Source: Candidatus Hungatella pullicola | GTDB lineage: Bacteria; Bacillota; Clostridia; Lachnospirales; Lachnospiraceae | Length of the DNA: 40,243 nucleotides | Assembly: GCA_019114305.1 (NCBI GenBank) | Contig: DXFU01000080.1 | Location: 1-40,243 of the forward strand | Direction of reading: 5' to 3' | Shown: positions 24,402 through 33,356 of the stretch, piece by piece | How the letters are laid out: the number at the start of each line of letters is the position of its first letter | Position numbering within the stretch: position 1 is the first letter of the stretch | Position numbers and translations under genes: made by a program | The notes under the pieces: model-generated | The model's input: only the letters and a program-made list of their open reading frames with translations | What the model was told of the DNA's origin: nothing | Databases searched by the model: none

Positions 24402-25466
24402 TCAGCCGGAGCCATACATTTCAACCAAATCTTCTATAATCAAAAGGCCTAAAGGGCCAAGAATAAATCCCCAAAACCCAAAAAGCTTCAGCCCCGCATA
24501 CATAGCTGCCAGCGTCTCCAATGGAGTAAGCCCAACCTTATCCCCCATTACCTTGGCTTCCATCACCTCTCTGAGAAGATAGCAGACTACGTAAATCGCC
24601 GCCAGGCCTGCAGCCGTTGCCCATCTGCCTGACATAGCGGAAAACACGGCCCAGGGAATAAGGACTGTTCCTGTTCCAAATATGGGAAGGGCATCTAAAA
24701 GACCAATTAGCACCCCAAGAATAATGCTGTACGGATTTCCCATAAGAAAGAATCCTGCTGTACAGATTGCGGCAGTAAGAGCCATAATGCTGCCCTGAGT
24801 CTTCAGCCAGGCCTTCCCCACACTCATGAGACGATTCCCCAGAAGAGCAAACTCCCGGCGAAATATGGAGTTGTCTCTTCGCCGGCGCAGGTCATCCATC
24901 TCCTGAAGGCACAGGACCGTTGCCAGAAAGAATATCACTGTAAGTATCAGGCACTGGACACAGCAGCGAATTATATGAACAGAATTAGCCACAAGAAATG
25001 GCATAGCCCCTGTCTGCACCGTCTTTTTGCCCTGACGCAGCATATCCTGAAGAACTGCCACTAAAAAGCCTTCCGGAAGATGGAGAACCTCCTCTGCCCA
25101 ATGGCAGTGGGAAGTCAAAAAATGGTCAAGACGGTCTATCATATTTGGAAGATTATCTGCCAGAAGGCAGATCTCTCCATAAATTTTTCTTCCTCCCCAA
25201 TAAAAAAGAAAACCGGCAATAACGCAGATAAGTATAATCTCTCCGCCGGCTGCCACAGCCAGAGGAATCTGAAAGGGTCTTCCTCTCCAGGAGACGGAAA
25301 GCTTCCTTTGAATCCAAAGAGCGGAGGGTCTTAAAGCCAGGGCGGCAAGATAGGCGAACAAAAAAGGAATTACAAGGGGCAGCAGATACCTGAAGCTCAA
25401 ATATACTGCCCCTGTAACTCCCAATATTAATAAAGTTTTCTTCAGTTTCTTACTCGGCTTTTCCAT
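24402..25466 (-). CDS. AI-2E family transporter, YtvI-like
   Basis: A 354-residue integral membrane protein with about eight hydrophobic segments. The ATG giving MEKPSKKLKKTLL is preceded by AGGTGAG; a TTG start 13 codons upstream is unlikely. Typical blocks are LVIPFLFAYLAALALRP near the N-terminus, then LIGLLDALPIFGTGTVLIPWAVF and the C-terminal VMGDKVGLTPLETLAAMYAGLKLFG. The family includes AI-2 exporters, Na+/H+ antiporters and the sporulation protein YtvI; the last is the best guess for a spore former. It lies 90 bases after the pseudouridine synthase gene. Confidence 0.85.
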   Translation of the reverse strand: MEKPSKKLKKTLLILGVTGAVYLSFRYLLPLVIPFLFAYLAALALRPSALWIQRKLSVSWRGRPFQIPLAVAAGGEIILICVIAGFLFYWGGRKIYGEICLLADNLPNMIDRLDHFLTSHCHWAEEVLHLPEGFLVAVLQDMLRQGKKTVQTGAMPFLVANSVHIIRCCVQCLILTVIFFLATVLCLQEMDDLRRRRDNSIFRREFALLGNRLMSVGKAWLKTQGSIMALTAAICTAGFFLMGNPYSIILGVLIGLLDALPIFGTGTVLIPWAVFSAMSGRWATAAGLAAIYVVCYLLREVMEAKVMGDKVGLTPLETLAAMYAGLKLFGFWGFILGPLGLLIIEDLVEMYGSG

Positions 25467-25556
25467 GGACTCACCTGTTTTTTGATTTGTACTTCCTTTG
25501 TACAAAATCTATTATGAGCACGGCCAGGCTGTTTTATTCCTCTTAAGGTTCTGTAA

Positions 25557-26246
25557 TTATTTGACATATTTTTCAGCCAGAGAAAAAAGCTGTCCCTTAG
25601 GTTGGGAGAAAAATTCCATTTTTTGTCCCGTAACAGGATGGAAAAAAGACAGGCTGCAGGCCCACAAAGCCAGATTTCCCCTTCCACTGAAGCCGTCAGG
25701 ATTGTATTTTCGGTCTCCCAAAACAGGTGTTTTGTGGCCTGCCATCTGTACACGAATCTGATGATGGCGTCCTGTGTACAGAGCAACCTCCAAGTAGGAT
25801 ACTTCTTGGTCATTTACCTGTCCGCTTCCCAGCACCCGGTAAGAAAGGCGCGCTTCCTTGGCCCCCTCTTTTCCCTTTTCCACAATTTGAGAAGTATTGG
25901 TCTTATCATCTTTCCACAAATAATCCACATATATCCCAAAGTTATCAACAGGTTTTCCACATACCAGCGTTCGGTAAACCTTTTTCATTTCATGGTTAGA
26001 AACCTGCTTACTTAAGGAAGCTGCAGCCTTTTTATTTTTTGCGTAAACCATAATTCCACCAACAGGCTTATCAAGTCTGTGGATAACTCCCACATAAGCT
26101 TCTCTGCTGTTAGTGGATAGTTTGTTGATATGTTTGCGAATTTCACTGACCATATCCGGTTCAAAGCCTCTGGCTCTCTGAGACTCTATTCCCGGCGGTT
26201 TTTCCACCACAATAATATCCTTATCCTCATAAAGTATTGAAATCAT
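25557..26246 (-). CDS. RluA family RNA pseudouridine synthase
   Basis: A 229-residue pseudouridine synthase without an S4 domain. The catalytic motif is GVIHRLDKPVGGIMVY, where the Asp attacks the target uridine. Other family blocks are ILYEDKDIIVVEKPPGI, the TGRHHQIRVQMA motif III and GDRKY. It modifies rRNA or tRNA; which position cannot be told. The start codon overlaps the stop of the nitroreductase gene by one base (TGATG), so translation is probably coupled. Confidence 0.92.
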   Translation of the reverse strand: MISILYEDKDIIVVEKPPGIESQRARGFEPDMVSEIRKHINKLSTNSREAYVGVIHRLDKPVGGIMVYAKNKKAAASLSKQVSNHEMKKVYRTLVCGKPVDNFGIYVDYLWKDDKTNTSQIVEKGKEGAKEARLSYRVLGSGQVNDQEVSYLEVALYTGRHHQIRVQMAGHKTPVLGDRKYNPDGFSGRGNLALWACSLSFFHPVTGQKMEFFSQPKGQLFSLAEKYVK

Positions 26247-27001
26247 CAGTCTTCCTCCTGTATTGTTGCCCCCAGCCAGGATTCCATCATAACCTTTACA
26301 GAGCGGCTCATCTCACAGCTGAAATCAGAATTCCATTTTCTCTTACAGAAAGCGGAAAGCCATCTGTCAAAGTCCTCTCCTTCCTTTCCCTGCTGGTTCT
26401 GCAGAACCTTCGCAAACTCCTCCGGCGTCATTTTCTCATAAATGTTTTCCATAACCACAGACCGTCTGTCCTGGCGTCTGGGCTTCGGTCTCTCCTGCTG
26501 CTGTTTGGTGGGATATCCAAATACAACCATAGCCACAGGCATTACATATCTGGGCAGATTGAAAAGTTTCCGATGAGTTTCATACTCTTCCATAATATCT
26601 CCAATGTAGCAGGAGCCAATGCCCAAAGACCAGGCGGCACATACAGCATTCTGAGCCGCAATTAAAGCGTCATCACTGGCCAGCATAAAATCTCCCAGCC
26701 CAGGCTTTCGAACCGCCTCCTCAGTGGCGCAGAACAGATCATACCATTTCTGGTAATCGGCACAAAACACCAGAACAAGGGGAGCCTGAGCAATAAAAGG
26801 CTGATTATCGCAGGTTTTCACCAGAATATCCTTTTTCTCCTGGTCAGTTACGTCAATTATCGTAAACAGGGACATATTTCCCGCCGTAGGCGCCTCTATG
26901 GCAGCCTTTATAATCTGCTCCTTTTTCTCCTCCTCAATAATCCGGTTTTCAAACACCCGCACCGATTTTCTTTCCATCAATTCTCTGATTGTCTGATTCA
27001 T
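26246..27001 (-). CDS. Nitroreductase family protein
   Basis: A 251-residue FMN-dependent nitroreductase-type flavoprotein. The start is set at the ATG giving MNQTIRELMERKSVRVF, because GGAGG lies just upstream; 41 codons of in-frame upstream sequence look non-coding. Family features are the ERKSVRVFENRII block, the APTAGNMSLFTII phosphate-binding region and the SLGIGSCYIGDI segment. It probably reduces flavin-accessible substrates with NAD(P)H; the substrate is unknown. The C-terminal 60 residues (MTPEEFAKVLQ onward) resemble tails of clostridial NfsA-like proteins. A minus-strand promoter candidate, TTTACA-18-TATGTT, lies upstream. Confidence 0.88.
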   Translation of the reverse strand: MNQTIRELMERKSVRVFENRIIEEEKKEQIIKAAIEAPTAGNMSLFTIIDVTDQEKKDILVKTCDNQPFIAQAPLVLVFCADYQKWYDLFCATEEAVRKPGLGDFMLASDDALIAAQNAVCAAWSLGIGSCYIGDIMEEYETHRKLFNLPRYVMPVAMVVFGYPTKQQQERPKPRRQDRRSVVMENIYEKMTPEEFAKVLQNQQGKEGEDFDRWLSAFCKRKWNSDFSCEMSRSVKVMMESWLGATIQEED

Positions 27002-27118
27002 TTCTTTCCCTCCATATTCTTTCCTTTCACAATCTATCCACAAAAATAACATATTTTTTCCGGATAATCCCTGTAAACTGGAACAAATAATAAAAATTCT
27101 TAAATTTCCTGCTTCCCG

Positions 27119-27147
27119 TTGCATTTTTTCTCTTCAAGCAGTATAGT
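27119..27147 (+). promoter_or_regulatory. Candidate promoter of the hemolysin III gene
   Basis: Plus-strand -35 TTGCAT (27119-27124), 17-base spacer, -10 TATAGT (27142-27147), about 70 bases before the start. The -35 box is weak. Confidence 0.5.
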
Positions 27148-27219
27148 ATATAAAAAGATTACATGTAGTTTTAAAAACCACATTATATGATATTCAAAAA
27201 ATTAAAGGAGGAGATCATT

Positions 27220-27867
27220 ATGAAAATTCATATTAAAGACCCCGGCAGCGCTATCACCCATTTCGTAGCCATGATTTTAGCTATGTTGGCCGCCAGCCCC
27301 TTACTGATAAAAGCGTCTTCTGACGGAACTCTTCACGTAGCCGCTCTGGCTGTCTTTATTGTAAGCATGATCCTGCTTTACGGCACCAGCACCATCTACC
27401 ATACATTAGATATTTCACCAAAGATCAATAAGCTTCTTAAGAAGTTTGACCATATGATGATATTTATTCTCATTGCCGGAACCTACACTCCCGTCTGCCT
27501 GATTGTTCTGGGTGACCGGACCGGCTGGGGCCTTCTGGCTCTTGTTTGGGCTATCGCCGCCGTAGGAATCCTTATTAAAGCCTGTTGGATTACCTGCCCA
27601 AAGTGGTTTTCCTCTGTACTCTATATCGCTATGGGCTGGGTCTGCATCCTGGCTATTACCAAGATTATCAGCGCCCTTCCCACTGCGGCCTTTGGATGGC
27701 TTCTGGCAGGCGGCCTGATCTACACAGCGGGAGGAATTATCTACGCGCTTAAAATGCCTTTGTTTAACGCCCGTCATAAAAATTTCGGCTCCCACGAAAT
27801 CTTCCATTTGTTTGTAATGGGCGGAAGTTTCTGCCATTATATTATGATGTATCAGTTTGTAGCGTAA
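27220..27867 (+). CDS. Hemolysin III family (PAQR/YqfA-like) membrane protein
   Basis: A 215-residue membrane protein with seven hydrophobic segments. The ATG at 27220 has AGGAGG 8 bases upstream; an ATG eleven codons earlier is rejected. The family's metal-site residues are visible: the STIYHTL block with Ser and His in the second helix and HEIFHLFVMGGSFCHY near the end, giving the HxxxH-type zinc site of PAQR proteins. The biological role in bacteria is unclear and possibly linked to membrane homeostasis; the name does not imply proven haemolysis. It is monocistronic and ends in a strong bidirectional terminator. Confidence 0.92.
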   Translation: MKIHIKDPGSAITHFVAMILAMLAASPLLIKASSDGTLHVAALAVFIVSMILLYGTSTIYHTLDISPKINKLLKKFDHMMIFILIAGTYTPVCLIVLGDRTGWGLLALVWAIAAVGILIKACWITCPKWFSSVLYIAMGWVCILAITKIISALPTAAFGWLLAGGLIYTAGGIIYALKMPLFNARHKNFGSHEIFHLFVMGGSFCHYIMMYQFVA

Positions 27868-27895
27868 AGGCAAAAAACCTTGTTATTTCTTTCTC

Positions 27896-27945
27896 AAAAG
27901 CAGTGGCTGTCACAAAAAACAAAATTTGTGACAGCCACTGCTTTT
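27896..27945. terminator. Bidirectional terminator between hemolysin III and adenosine deaminase genes
   Basis: Two 21-base perfectly complementary arms (27896-27916 and 27925-27945) begin with AAAAGCAGTGGC and end with GCCACTGCTTTT. It serves both converging genes. Confidence 0.9.
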
Positions 27946-27993
27946 ACGCCCTTTTATCTGAATGTTCCTTTACAGCCTTCTGCCGGCGCCATC

Positions 27994-28935
27994 CTACTTC
28001 AAAAAGGCTGCCTCTCTGGCATACTGCCTCATAGTCTCTAATTCTGCTTCTGTAAATCCCCATACCCGCTTCAGCAAAGCTTCTTCCTGCTGAATATTGG
28101 TGTTTGAAACCGTCATATTGTCAGAATTAACCGTTACTCTCACCCCGGCATCAAACAGCGTCCTGATGGGATGATCCTTCACATCTTCCACTACCTTTGT
28201 ATCACAATTGCTGGTCACGCACACTTCAAGGGTAATCTTTTCCTCCGCCAGACGCTTCATCAGCTCCGGATCCTTTACAGCTGCCACTCCATGACCAATT
28301 CGTTTTGTTCTGCATGCCAAAGCAGCCCAAATACTCTCCGGCCCGGCCGCCTCACCAGCATGAATGGTCATAGGCAGTGACAGCTCCCCTGCCCGGCGAA
28401 ACACCTCTTCAAACATGGATGTAGGATAAAGTGCTTCCGCTCCTGCAAGATCCACTCCGCAAACCACATCGTTCAGATACCGGCTTGTCATTTCCACTGT
28501 CTCCAGATTTTCTGAGAGTAAATCCTTTCCTCTCATACAGCATAAGATTAAGCCTATACGGATAGAAGGAAAATCCTTCATCCCTCTTCTGGCTCCCCTC
28601 ATGGCAGCTTCCACTACCTGGGCCTGACTCAGGCCTTTTTTTGTGGAGAGCTGAGGAGCAAAGCGAATCTCTCCATACTCCACCCCCAAACCGGCCAGAT
28701 CTTCCGTCAGCTGATATACAGCCAGCTCCACAGCTTCCTCTTCCTGAAGCACCAGAAGCGGAAGGTCAAATCGCTCCAGATATTCATTCAGAGTCCGGCA
28801 ATTCTTTGGCGCTCTCATTCTGTATTCCGTCTCCTCCAGACTTTCAGCGGGAAGCTTGATTCCCTGAGTCTTTGCCAGCTCCCATACTGTCTTCGGTCTG
28901 AGAGAGCCGTCCAGATGTAAATGCAGTTCTATCAT
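27994..28935 (-). CDS. add: Adenosine deaminase
   Basis: A 313-residue metal-dependent deaminase that converts adenosine to inosine. The ATG at 28935 gives MIELHLHLDGSLRP and has AAGGAG 10 bases upstream; the in-frame GTG nine codons earlier is less likely. Metal and catalytic motifs are the N-terminal HLHLDGS, IHAGEAAGP, the IGHGVAA segment and the metal Asp in TVNSDNMTVSNT. The latter matches the Gram-positive form of the site; the proteobacterial form is NTDDP. Its first 92 bases overlap the end of the GIY-YIG gene in another frame. Confidence 0.93.
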   Translation of the reverse strand: MIELHLHLDGSLRPKTVWELAKTQGIKLPAESLEETEYRMRAPKNCRTLNEYLERFDLPLLVLQEEEAVELAVYQLTEDLAGLGVEYGEIRFAPQLSTKKGLSQAQVVEAAMRGARRGMKDFPSIRIGLILCCMRGKDLLSENLETVEMTSRYLNDVVCGVDLAGAEALYPTSMFEEVFRRAGELSLPMTIHAGEAAGPESIWAALACRTKRIGHGVAAVKDPELMKRLAEEKITLEVCVTSNCDTKVVEDVKDHPIRTLFDAGVRVTVNSDNMTVSNTNIQQEEALLKRVWGFTEAELETMRQYAREAAFLK

Positions 28936-29191
28936 TGATATGTGTCTCCTTCCATTGCCCACACAAGTTCAGCTTGTCCTGTCTGGACAGCTTCTTTAAC
29001 GAAGCCTCTCTCTTCATGGCCTCATTTTTAGTGGCAAATTCTTCGTAGTAGACCAAAGTCACCGGCCTGCGGCTCTTGGTGTACTTGGCCCCTTTTCCCT
29101 GATTATGAGCTTTGACTCTCTCTTCCAGGTGATTGGTCCAGCCGCAGTACAGACTTCCGTCAGCGCACTGAACCAGATAGGTATAGTTCAT
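28844..29191 (-). CDS. GIY-YIG nuclease domain protein (UPF0213/YhbQ type)
   Basis: A 115-residue protein. The start is set at MNYTYLVQCADGSLYCGWT, where the GIY-YIG domain opens; 49 codons of in-frame upstream sequence are rejected. Motifs are the YLVQ/YCGWT pair (GIY...YIG equivalent), the Arg in LEERVKAHNQGKGAKYT, and the AMKREASLKKLSRQDK helix. Family members are small single-domain proteins, and some act on damaged or branched DNA. The domain ends near residue 83. The last 30 residues (KETHINDRT onward) lie over the start of add and look like read-through sequence without conserved features. Confidence 0.85.
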   Translation of the reverse strand: MNYTYLVQCADGSLYCGWTNHLEERVKAHNQGKGAKYTKSRRPVTLVYYEEFATKNEAMKREASLKKLSRQDKLNLCGQWKETHINDRTAFTSGRLSQTEDSMGAGKDSGNQASR

Positions 29192-29431
29192 AATAAATTC
29201 TGCCTTTCTATTTATTCCTGCCCCGGAACCTGCTATGTAAACGGCAATTACGCCTTGCAACCGCGTTATTACCGCCCAGGAAAACCTGTAATCTATTTTA
29301 AAGCACCAGCTGGATGCGCAAGGCGCCGGTTGGAACAAAGCTCAGTCCGATCCTTCCAGCCGTCTGAGCTTTCTAGCAGCTATACCATATTATATACTAT
29401 ACTCCACCCATGTGTGAATACCAATTCTCAC

Positions 29432-30472
29432 CTATGATCCTGTATTTGACTCTGACTTCTTTGGAGCCATAAAATTCCGGACATTTTCACTTGTCACCTT
29501 TTCATATGGCAGATAGATATATTTTTCTTCTCCCGCCTGACCTTCCGTCCCCTCCTGGACTATCGTAACCGCCAGCCGCGCCATGGCTTCCGCCTGACCT
29601 TCCTTGTCGTTGTACACAGTTCCCGCTAATTTGGAGTCTACAATGGCTTTCAGACCGTCATCGGTTCCGTCAATTCCAAAAAATATTGGGAGAGCATTTT
29701 CCGTAAAGTTTAATTTTTCATAGGCATCTATAGCCCCAAGAGCCATGTCATCATTATTGGCCAATACCAGCTCTATCTGATTTTGATACTTGCCGATTAT
29801 CTGCTGCATCCGATTCTGGGCCTGGGCACGGTTCCAGTTGGCAATTCCATAACTAAGCTTTTCCATTTCAATTCCGTTGCTTCTTAAGGTATTAACTGCA
29901 TTTTCTGTACGGATTATGGCATCCTGATGTCCCGGTTCCCCTTCAAGGACTACATATTGAATCTTTCCATCTTTATTGCGGTCTGCCTGGCTGTTTGACT
30001 TGATCCTATCAGCCGCCAGTTCTCCCTGCATAACTCCCGACTGCTTGGCATCGGCACCTACATAGTAAAGCTTATCCCACTGTTTTAGATCTTCTGCCAC
30101 CGGCTCTCTGTTAAAAAATATAATAGGAATATCATTCTCTCTGGCAAGATCTATAATTTCCGATGGATCCGCCCGGTCAACCAGATTCACGCAAAGAACA
30201 TTGCAGCCAGCGTCAATCAGTTCCTTAACCTGATCGTTCTGAACTCTCTGAGAACCTGCCCCATCCCGGATAGTAGCAGCAGCCCCCAGTTCATTGACCT
30301 CTTCTCTGAAACAGGCAAGAAGTTCACTGATAAAGGTATCACTTTGATTATAACAGGCCACTCCCACATGTACCTTAATAGGCTCAGCTGACTGCTGCTT
30401 TCCGCAGCCCCACAGCCAAGGGACGCTTATCGCCAAAAACATTCCTGCCGCAAAAATTCTCTTAATCTTCAC
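29432..30472 (-). CDS. Galactose/glucose-binding lipoprotein, MglB-like, conventional domain order
   Basis: About 346 residues. The GTG at 30472 is preferred because GGAG lies 6 bases upstream; an ATG 7 codons earlier is an alternative. A signal peptide ends in a lipobox-like LWGC, so it is probably anchored to the membrane as a lipoprotein. The mature part follows E. coli MglB from end to end: CYNQSDTF (Asp14 and Phe16 equivalents), CVNLVD (Asn91), FFNREP, the calcium loop DRNKDGKIQ, EPGHQDAIIRT (His152, Asp154, Arg158), NWNRAQA (Trp183), ANNDDM (Asn211), FGIDGTDDGL (Asp236) and TVYNDKEGQA (Asn256). It should bind galactose or glucose. It lies last in the YesN-YesM-binding protein operon, so it may serve sensing, transport or both. 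Confidence 0.92.
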   Translation of the reverse strand: MKIKRIFAAGMFLAISVPWLWGCGKQQSAEPIKVHVGVACYNQSDTFISELLACFREEVNELGAAATIRDGAGSQRVQNDQVKELIDAGCNVLCVNLVDRADPSEIIDLARENDIPIIFFNREPVAEDLKQWDKLYYVGADAKQSGVMQGELAADRIKSNSQADRNKDGKIQYVVLEGEPGHQDAIIRTENAVNTLRSNGIEMEKLSYGIANWNRAQAQNRMQQIIGKYQNQIELVLANNDDMALGAIDAYEKLNFTENALPIFFGIDGTDDGLKAIVDSKLAGTVYNDKEGQAEAMARLAVTIVQEGTEGQAGEEKYIYLPYEKVTSENVRNFMAPKKSESNTGS

Positions 30473-30541
30473 ACTACTCTCCATCTCCATCATCAGTTCT
30501 AAGTTTCTTTTCTATTCCTCCCATATCCAAAAGCCAAATCT

Positions 30542-31513
30542 CTACTGTCCCATTGTATAAAGGATTTCCTGGTTCTCTTTTAAAAACAGCTCCTCCCTGC
30601 GGATTATGGTATGGGATATCTGCCTGTCTTCTGCTTTCCTGCGGGGAACAGTCCTAAGACTTTCCACTGCGCCTGCAACACTTTGATACCCTAAATTAAA
30701 GTCATCAGGCACCGCCACACATTCCACGCTTCCCGTATCCAGATAATAAATTGCCTCCATAGATCTGGCCACTCCATACACCACTGCTCCGTGAAGATTG
30801 TTGGCCGCTGAGTACTCTCCCGCCATGGTCAGACTGCCGTCATCTAAAGCGATCACAAAATTGGCTTTTGGAAGTCTGCCCATGAATACCTCTTTCGACT
30901 GCTGAAGAGAATTGTAAACAGACCACTGTATCTTTACGCCTGTTCCCTGCAGCGTCTCCCCAATGCCTTTCTGCCGGTTAATAACCGCTTCTGAATCCCC
31001 GGTTTCTGAGAGAATCAGCAAAGATTTCCCCTCTATATTTCCGCCGTAATCCTTTAACAGTTCCTCAGCAAGATTCCTGCCAATGGCATAATCATCCGTC
31101 CGTGCTGCTGCAAGATCTGTATGCTGTCCCTGGGCCCCCACAACAGGTTCCACCAGCATAATGGGAATCTTTTTTTCCATTTCCTTCAGCCCATCTTCCG
31201 TTCCTGTTACCGGCTGGACAATAACCCCTTCAGCTCCGTAATTTAATTCTTCCTGGATTAAGTCCGTTTCTTCCTTTGCCATCAGTCTTTCTCCGGTACT
31301 GACCACAAACACCTCAACCCCCAGATCTTCCGCCGCCATTTGAAGACCGTATTTAAAAGCGGACCACTGATTATCCTCTGAATTTTCAATAATTACGGAA
31401 ATTTTATCCTTATCCGCCCCATTTCTTTCCCGAATCATAAGCAAAGACAGCACAATGAGCATAATCCCCAATACGATTTCTGTCAGAATAAAGATTCTTC
31501 TGCTATTCTTCAT
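30542..31513 (-). CDS. Membrane-anchored periplasmic-binding-protein domain, probable sugar sensor
   Basis: A 323-residue protein. Residues about 8-27 are a single membrane helix without a lipobox cysteine. The rest is a type 1 periplasmic-binding fold (PBP1/LacI-like), beginning ISVIIENSEDNQWSAFKYGLQ and including GVIVQPVTGTEDGL, DDYAIGRNLAEELL and FNLGYQSVAGAVESL. The reading frame starts 11 bases inside the end of the histidine kinase gene, so the two are translationally coupled. In Clostridia, membrane-bound sugar-binding proteins of this kind work with LytS/YesM kinases, XylFII being an example. By analogy this protein probably presents a sugar signal to the YesM-like kinase. Ligand unknown. 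Confidence 0.8.
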   Translation of the reverse strand: MKNSRRIFILTEIVLGIMLIVLSLLMIRERNGADKDKISVIIENSEDNQWSAFKYGLQMAAEDLGVEVFVVSTGERLMAKEETDLIQEELNYGAEGVIVQPVTGTEDGLKEMEKKIPIMLVEPVVGAQGQHTDLAAARTDDYAIGRNLAEELLKDYGGNIEGKSLLILSETGDSEAVINRQKGIGETLQGTGVKIQWSVYNSLQQSKEVFMGRLPKANFVIALDDGSLTMAGEYSAANNLHGAVVYGVARSMEAIYYLDTGSVECVAVPDDFNLGYQSVAGAVESLRTVPRRKAEDRQISHTIIRREELFLKENQEILYTMGQ

Positions 31514-33356
31514 TTCTCTTTACCCTTTCTGCCATTTCTTCCTCACTGAAAATATATCCCTTCTCCACAATTTTTCTGTTTTCTTCCGTATAGGGAATTG
31601 CCGGAATACATATAGATACAGTTGTTCCCTCATCCGGCTCACTTTCAACAATGAGACCATACTTTTTCCCAAAAAGCAGCTGAATTCGGTTATTTACATT
31701 GATCAGGCCAACTCCGGACCCATGCTTGCGGATCCGGCTGCTGTCTGTCAGCACCAGCTCCACTTCCTCCTCTGACATCCCGATTCCATTGTCTGAAACG
31801 GATAAAACAACAAGTCCATCTTTCATCTTTCCACTGACTTTGATTTCTCCGCAGTCATCCATGGCACTGACCCCATAATTGATAGCATTCTCAAGAATTG
31901 GCTGCAAAATCAATTTTACTGCGCAGTAGGACAAAATCTCTTGGTCAACCTCAAAGGAAACCGTAAATGCGTTCTTATACCGAACCCTCTGTATATTCAT
32001 GTAGCTTTTGGCATGCTGCAGCTCATCTTTTATGCTGATTACTGTATGACCCTTAGACAGACTGATTCGGAACAGTTTTGCCAGCTGAGAAATCATAAAA
32101 GATGCCTCATCGTTTCGTCCTCCTTCTATCATCCATGTGATGGAATCTAATGCATTATAAAGAAAATGAGGATTGATCTGACTTTGGAGAGCGTCTAACT
32201 CACTTTTTCTTCTCTCATTCTGTTTCCGCACAATTGTTTTCATCAGACTTTCAATCTGCTCATACGACCCTTCAATGGAACGCCCCAAATGTCTGATTTC
32301 CAGTGATCCCCCAATATAGATTTCCGGTTTCTTTCCAGCCTCATACTCCATAACCGAATGATTCAGTTTCAAAATAGGGCTGGATATTTTTGCAGAAACA
32401 ACACGATTGATGATCACCAGCATCATAGCCAAAAGAACCATAATCATCCCAATAAAGTAGCGGATATCCATCATTCCATTGGTAAAAGTCGAATATGGGA
32501 TGACTCCAACCAGCTTCCAGCCTGTGTAGCTGATGGTGTTGACAATTACTTTTCTCCGCTCCCCCTCAAATTTTTCATCGTAAATCCCTTCCTTGTATTC
32601 TGCCACCGTCTTAGTGTTTTCCTTGTAAATCCCATCGCTGATCTGAACCTGGCGTGGATGATAAATAATTTCTCCATTGCTGTCGCAAAGATAATAATAC
32701 TGTCCGTTGTTCATTGTATTAATCTGGTTCATCATGCGCGAAATGCCGGAATAATCCATATCTACAAGCAAAACTCCCAACTGGGAATTGCCATTATCTG
32801 TAAGCTCAACAACACGGCTTAAAGAAATTACCCAGTAATACCGAAAGGTTCCGTCATCAAACAGATTCTGAATGTGAGGCGTAGAAAAATGCATGTTTTC
32901 CATTTCCGCCACTGCCTGTGTGTACCAATCCTGTTTTGTCACATCCGGATCTTCTTTCTGAGAGGCCACCGGCTCTGCAGCCACCAGACTGCCATGATTG
33001 TTGTAAATGGCAATGGTGCGCAGGCTGTCTCTGTTTGCCTCATACAAAAGGTTCATTCCCCTTTGAATATCCTCTATTCCATTGTAAAAATCATTTTTTA
33101 TTATATTATAGTAGACCGCATCGGATATCTGGCGCATACTGATCAGGTAATCTTCCAGATTTTCTCCTGTCTGCTCCATCAGCATTCTGGTACTCTGTAT
33201 GGTTTCATGTCGGGAATAGGTGGAAAATCTTGCATACATGACAATTCCTAAAATCACCATAATGGATATGGATATAACGGAAAAGGCAAACATTATCGTT
33301 GGCTGTATCCCTCTGGGCTTTAAGTTTTTTAACTTCCCAAAACACTTATTTTTCAC
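31503..33356 (-). CDS. YesM-type sensor histidine kinase
   Basis: About 617 residues with the GTG start at 33356, which overlaps the yesN stop by 11 bases and has GGAG 10 bases upstream. An ATG 30 codons earlier would overlap yesN by 100 bases. Order of parts: a short cytosolic N-terminus, TM1 (about 20-42), a large extracellular Cache-type sensor region (LYEANRDSLRTIAIYNNHG, LVDMDYSGISRMMNQ), TM2 (about 300-322), HAMP, then the His_kinase domain with the phosphorylated His in INPHFLYNALDS, and HATPase with LQPILENAINYGV and GSGVGLINVNNR. It should sense a sugar signal and phosphorylate YesN. Confidence 0.93.
   Translation of the reverse strand: MKNKCFGKLKNLKPRGIQPTIMFAFSVISISIMVILGIVMYARFSTYSRHETIQSTRMLMEQTGENLEDYLISMRQISDAVYYNIIKNDFYNGIEDIQRGMNLLYEANRDSLRTIAIYNNHGSLVAAEPVASQKEDPDVTKQDWYTQAVAEMENMHFSTPHIQNLFDDGTFRYYWVISLSRVVELTDNGNSQLGVLLVDMDYSGISRMMNQINTMNNGQYYYLCDSNGEIIYHPRQVQISDGIYKENTKTVAEYKEGIYDEKFEGERRKVIVNTISYTGWKLVGVIPYSTFTNGMMDIRYFIGMIMVLLAMMLVIINRVVSAKISSPILKLNHSVMEYEAGKKPEIYIGGSLEIRHLGRSIEGSYEQIESLMKTIVRKQNERRKSELDALQSQINPHFLYNALDSITWMIEGGRNDEASFMISQLAKLFRISLSKGHTVISIKDELQHAKSYMNIQRVRYKNAFTVSFEVDQEILSYCAVKLILQPILENAINYGVSAMDDCGEIKVSGKMKDGLVVLSVSDNGIGMSEEEVELVLTDSSRIRKHGSGVGLINVNNRIQLLFGKKYGLIVESEPDEGTTVSICIPAIPYTEENRKIVEKGYIFSEEEMAERVKRNEE

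Noticed and set aside
29337-29372. Inverted repeat AAAGCTCAG/CTGAGCTTT after the conventional MglB-like gene, as a terminator
   Set aside because: The 9-bp stem has an 18-base loop and no T-run on the minus strand (GTTCC follows). I see no convincing terminator in 29192-29431.
29432-30472. The second MglB-like gene as a simple duplicate of the mglB at 38554
   Set aside because: The two proteins differ in domain order and are strongly diverged, so this is not a recent tandem copy.
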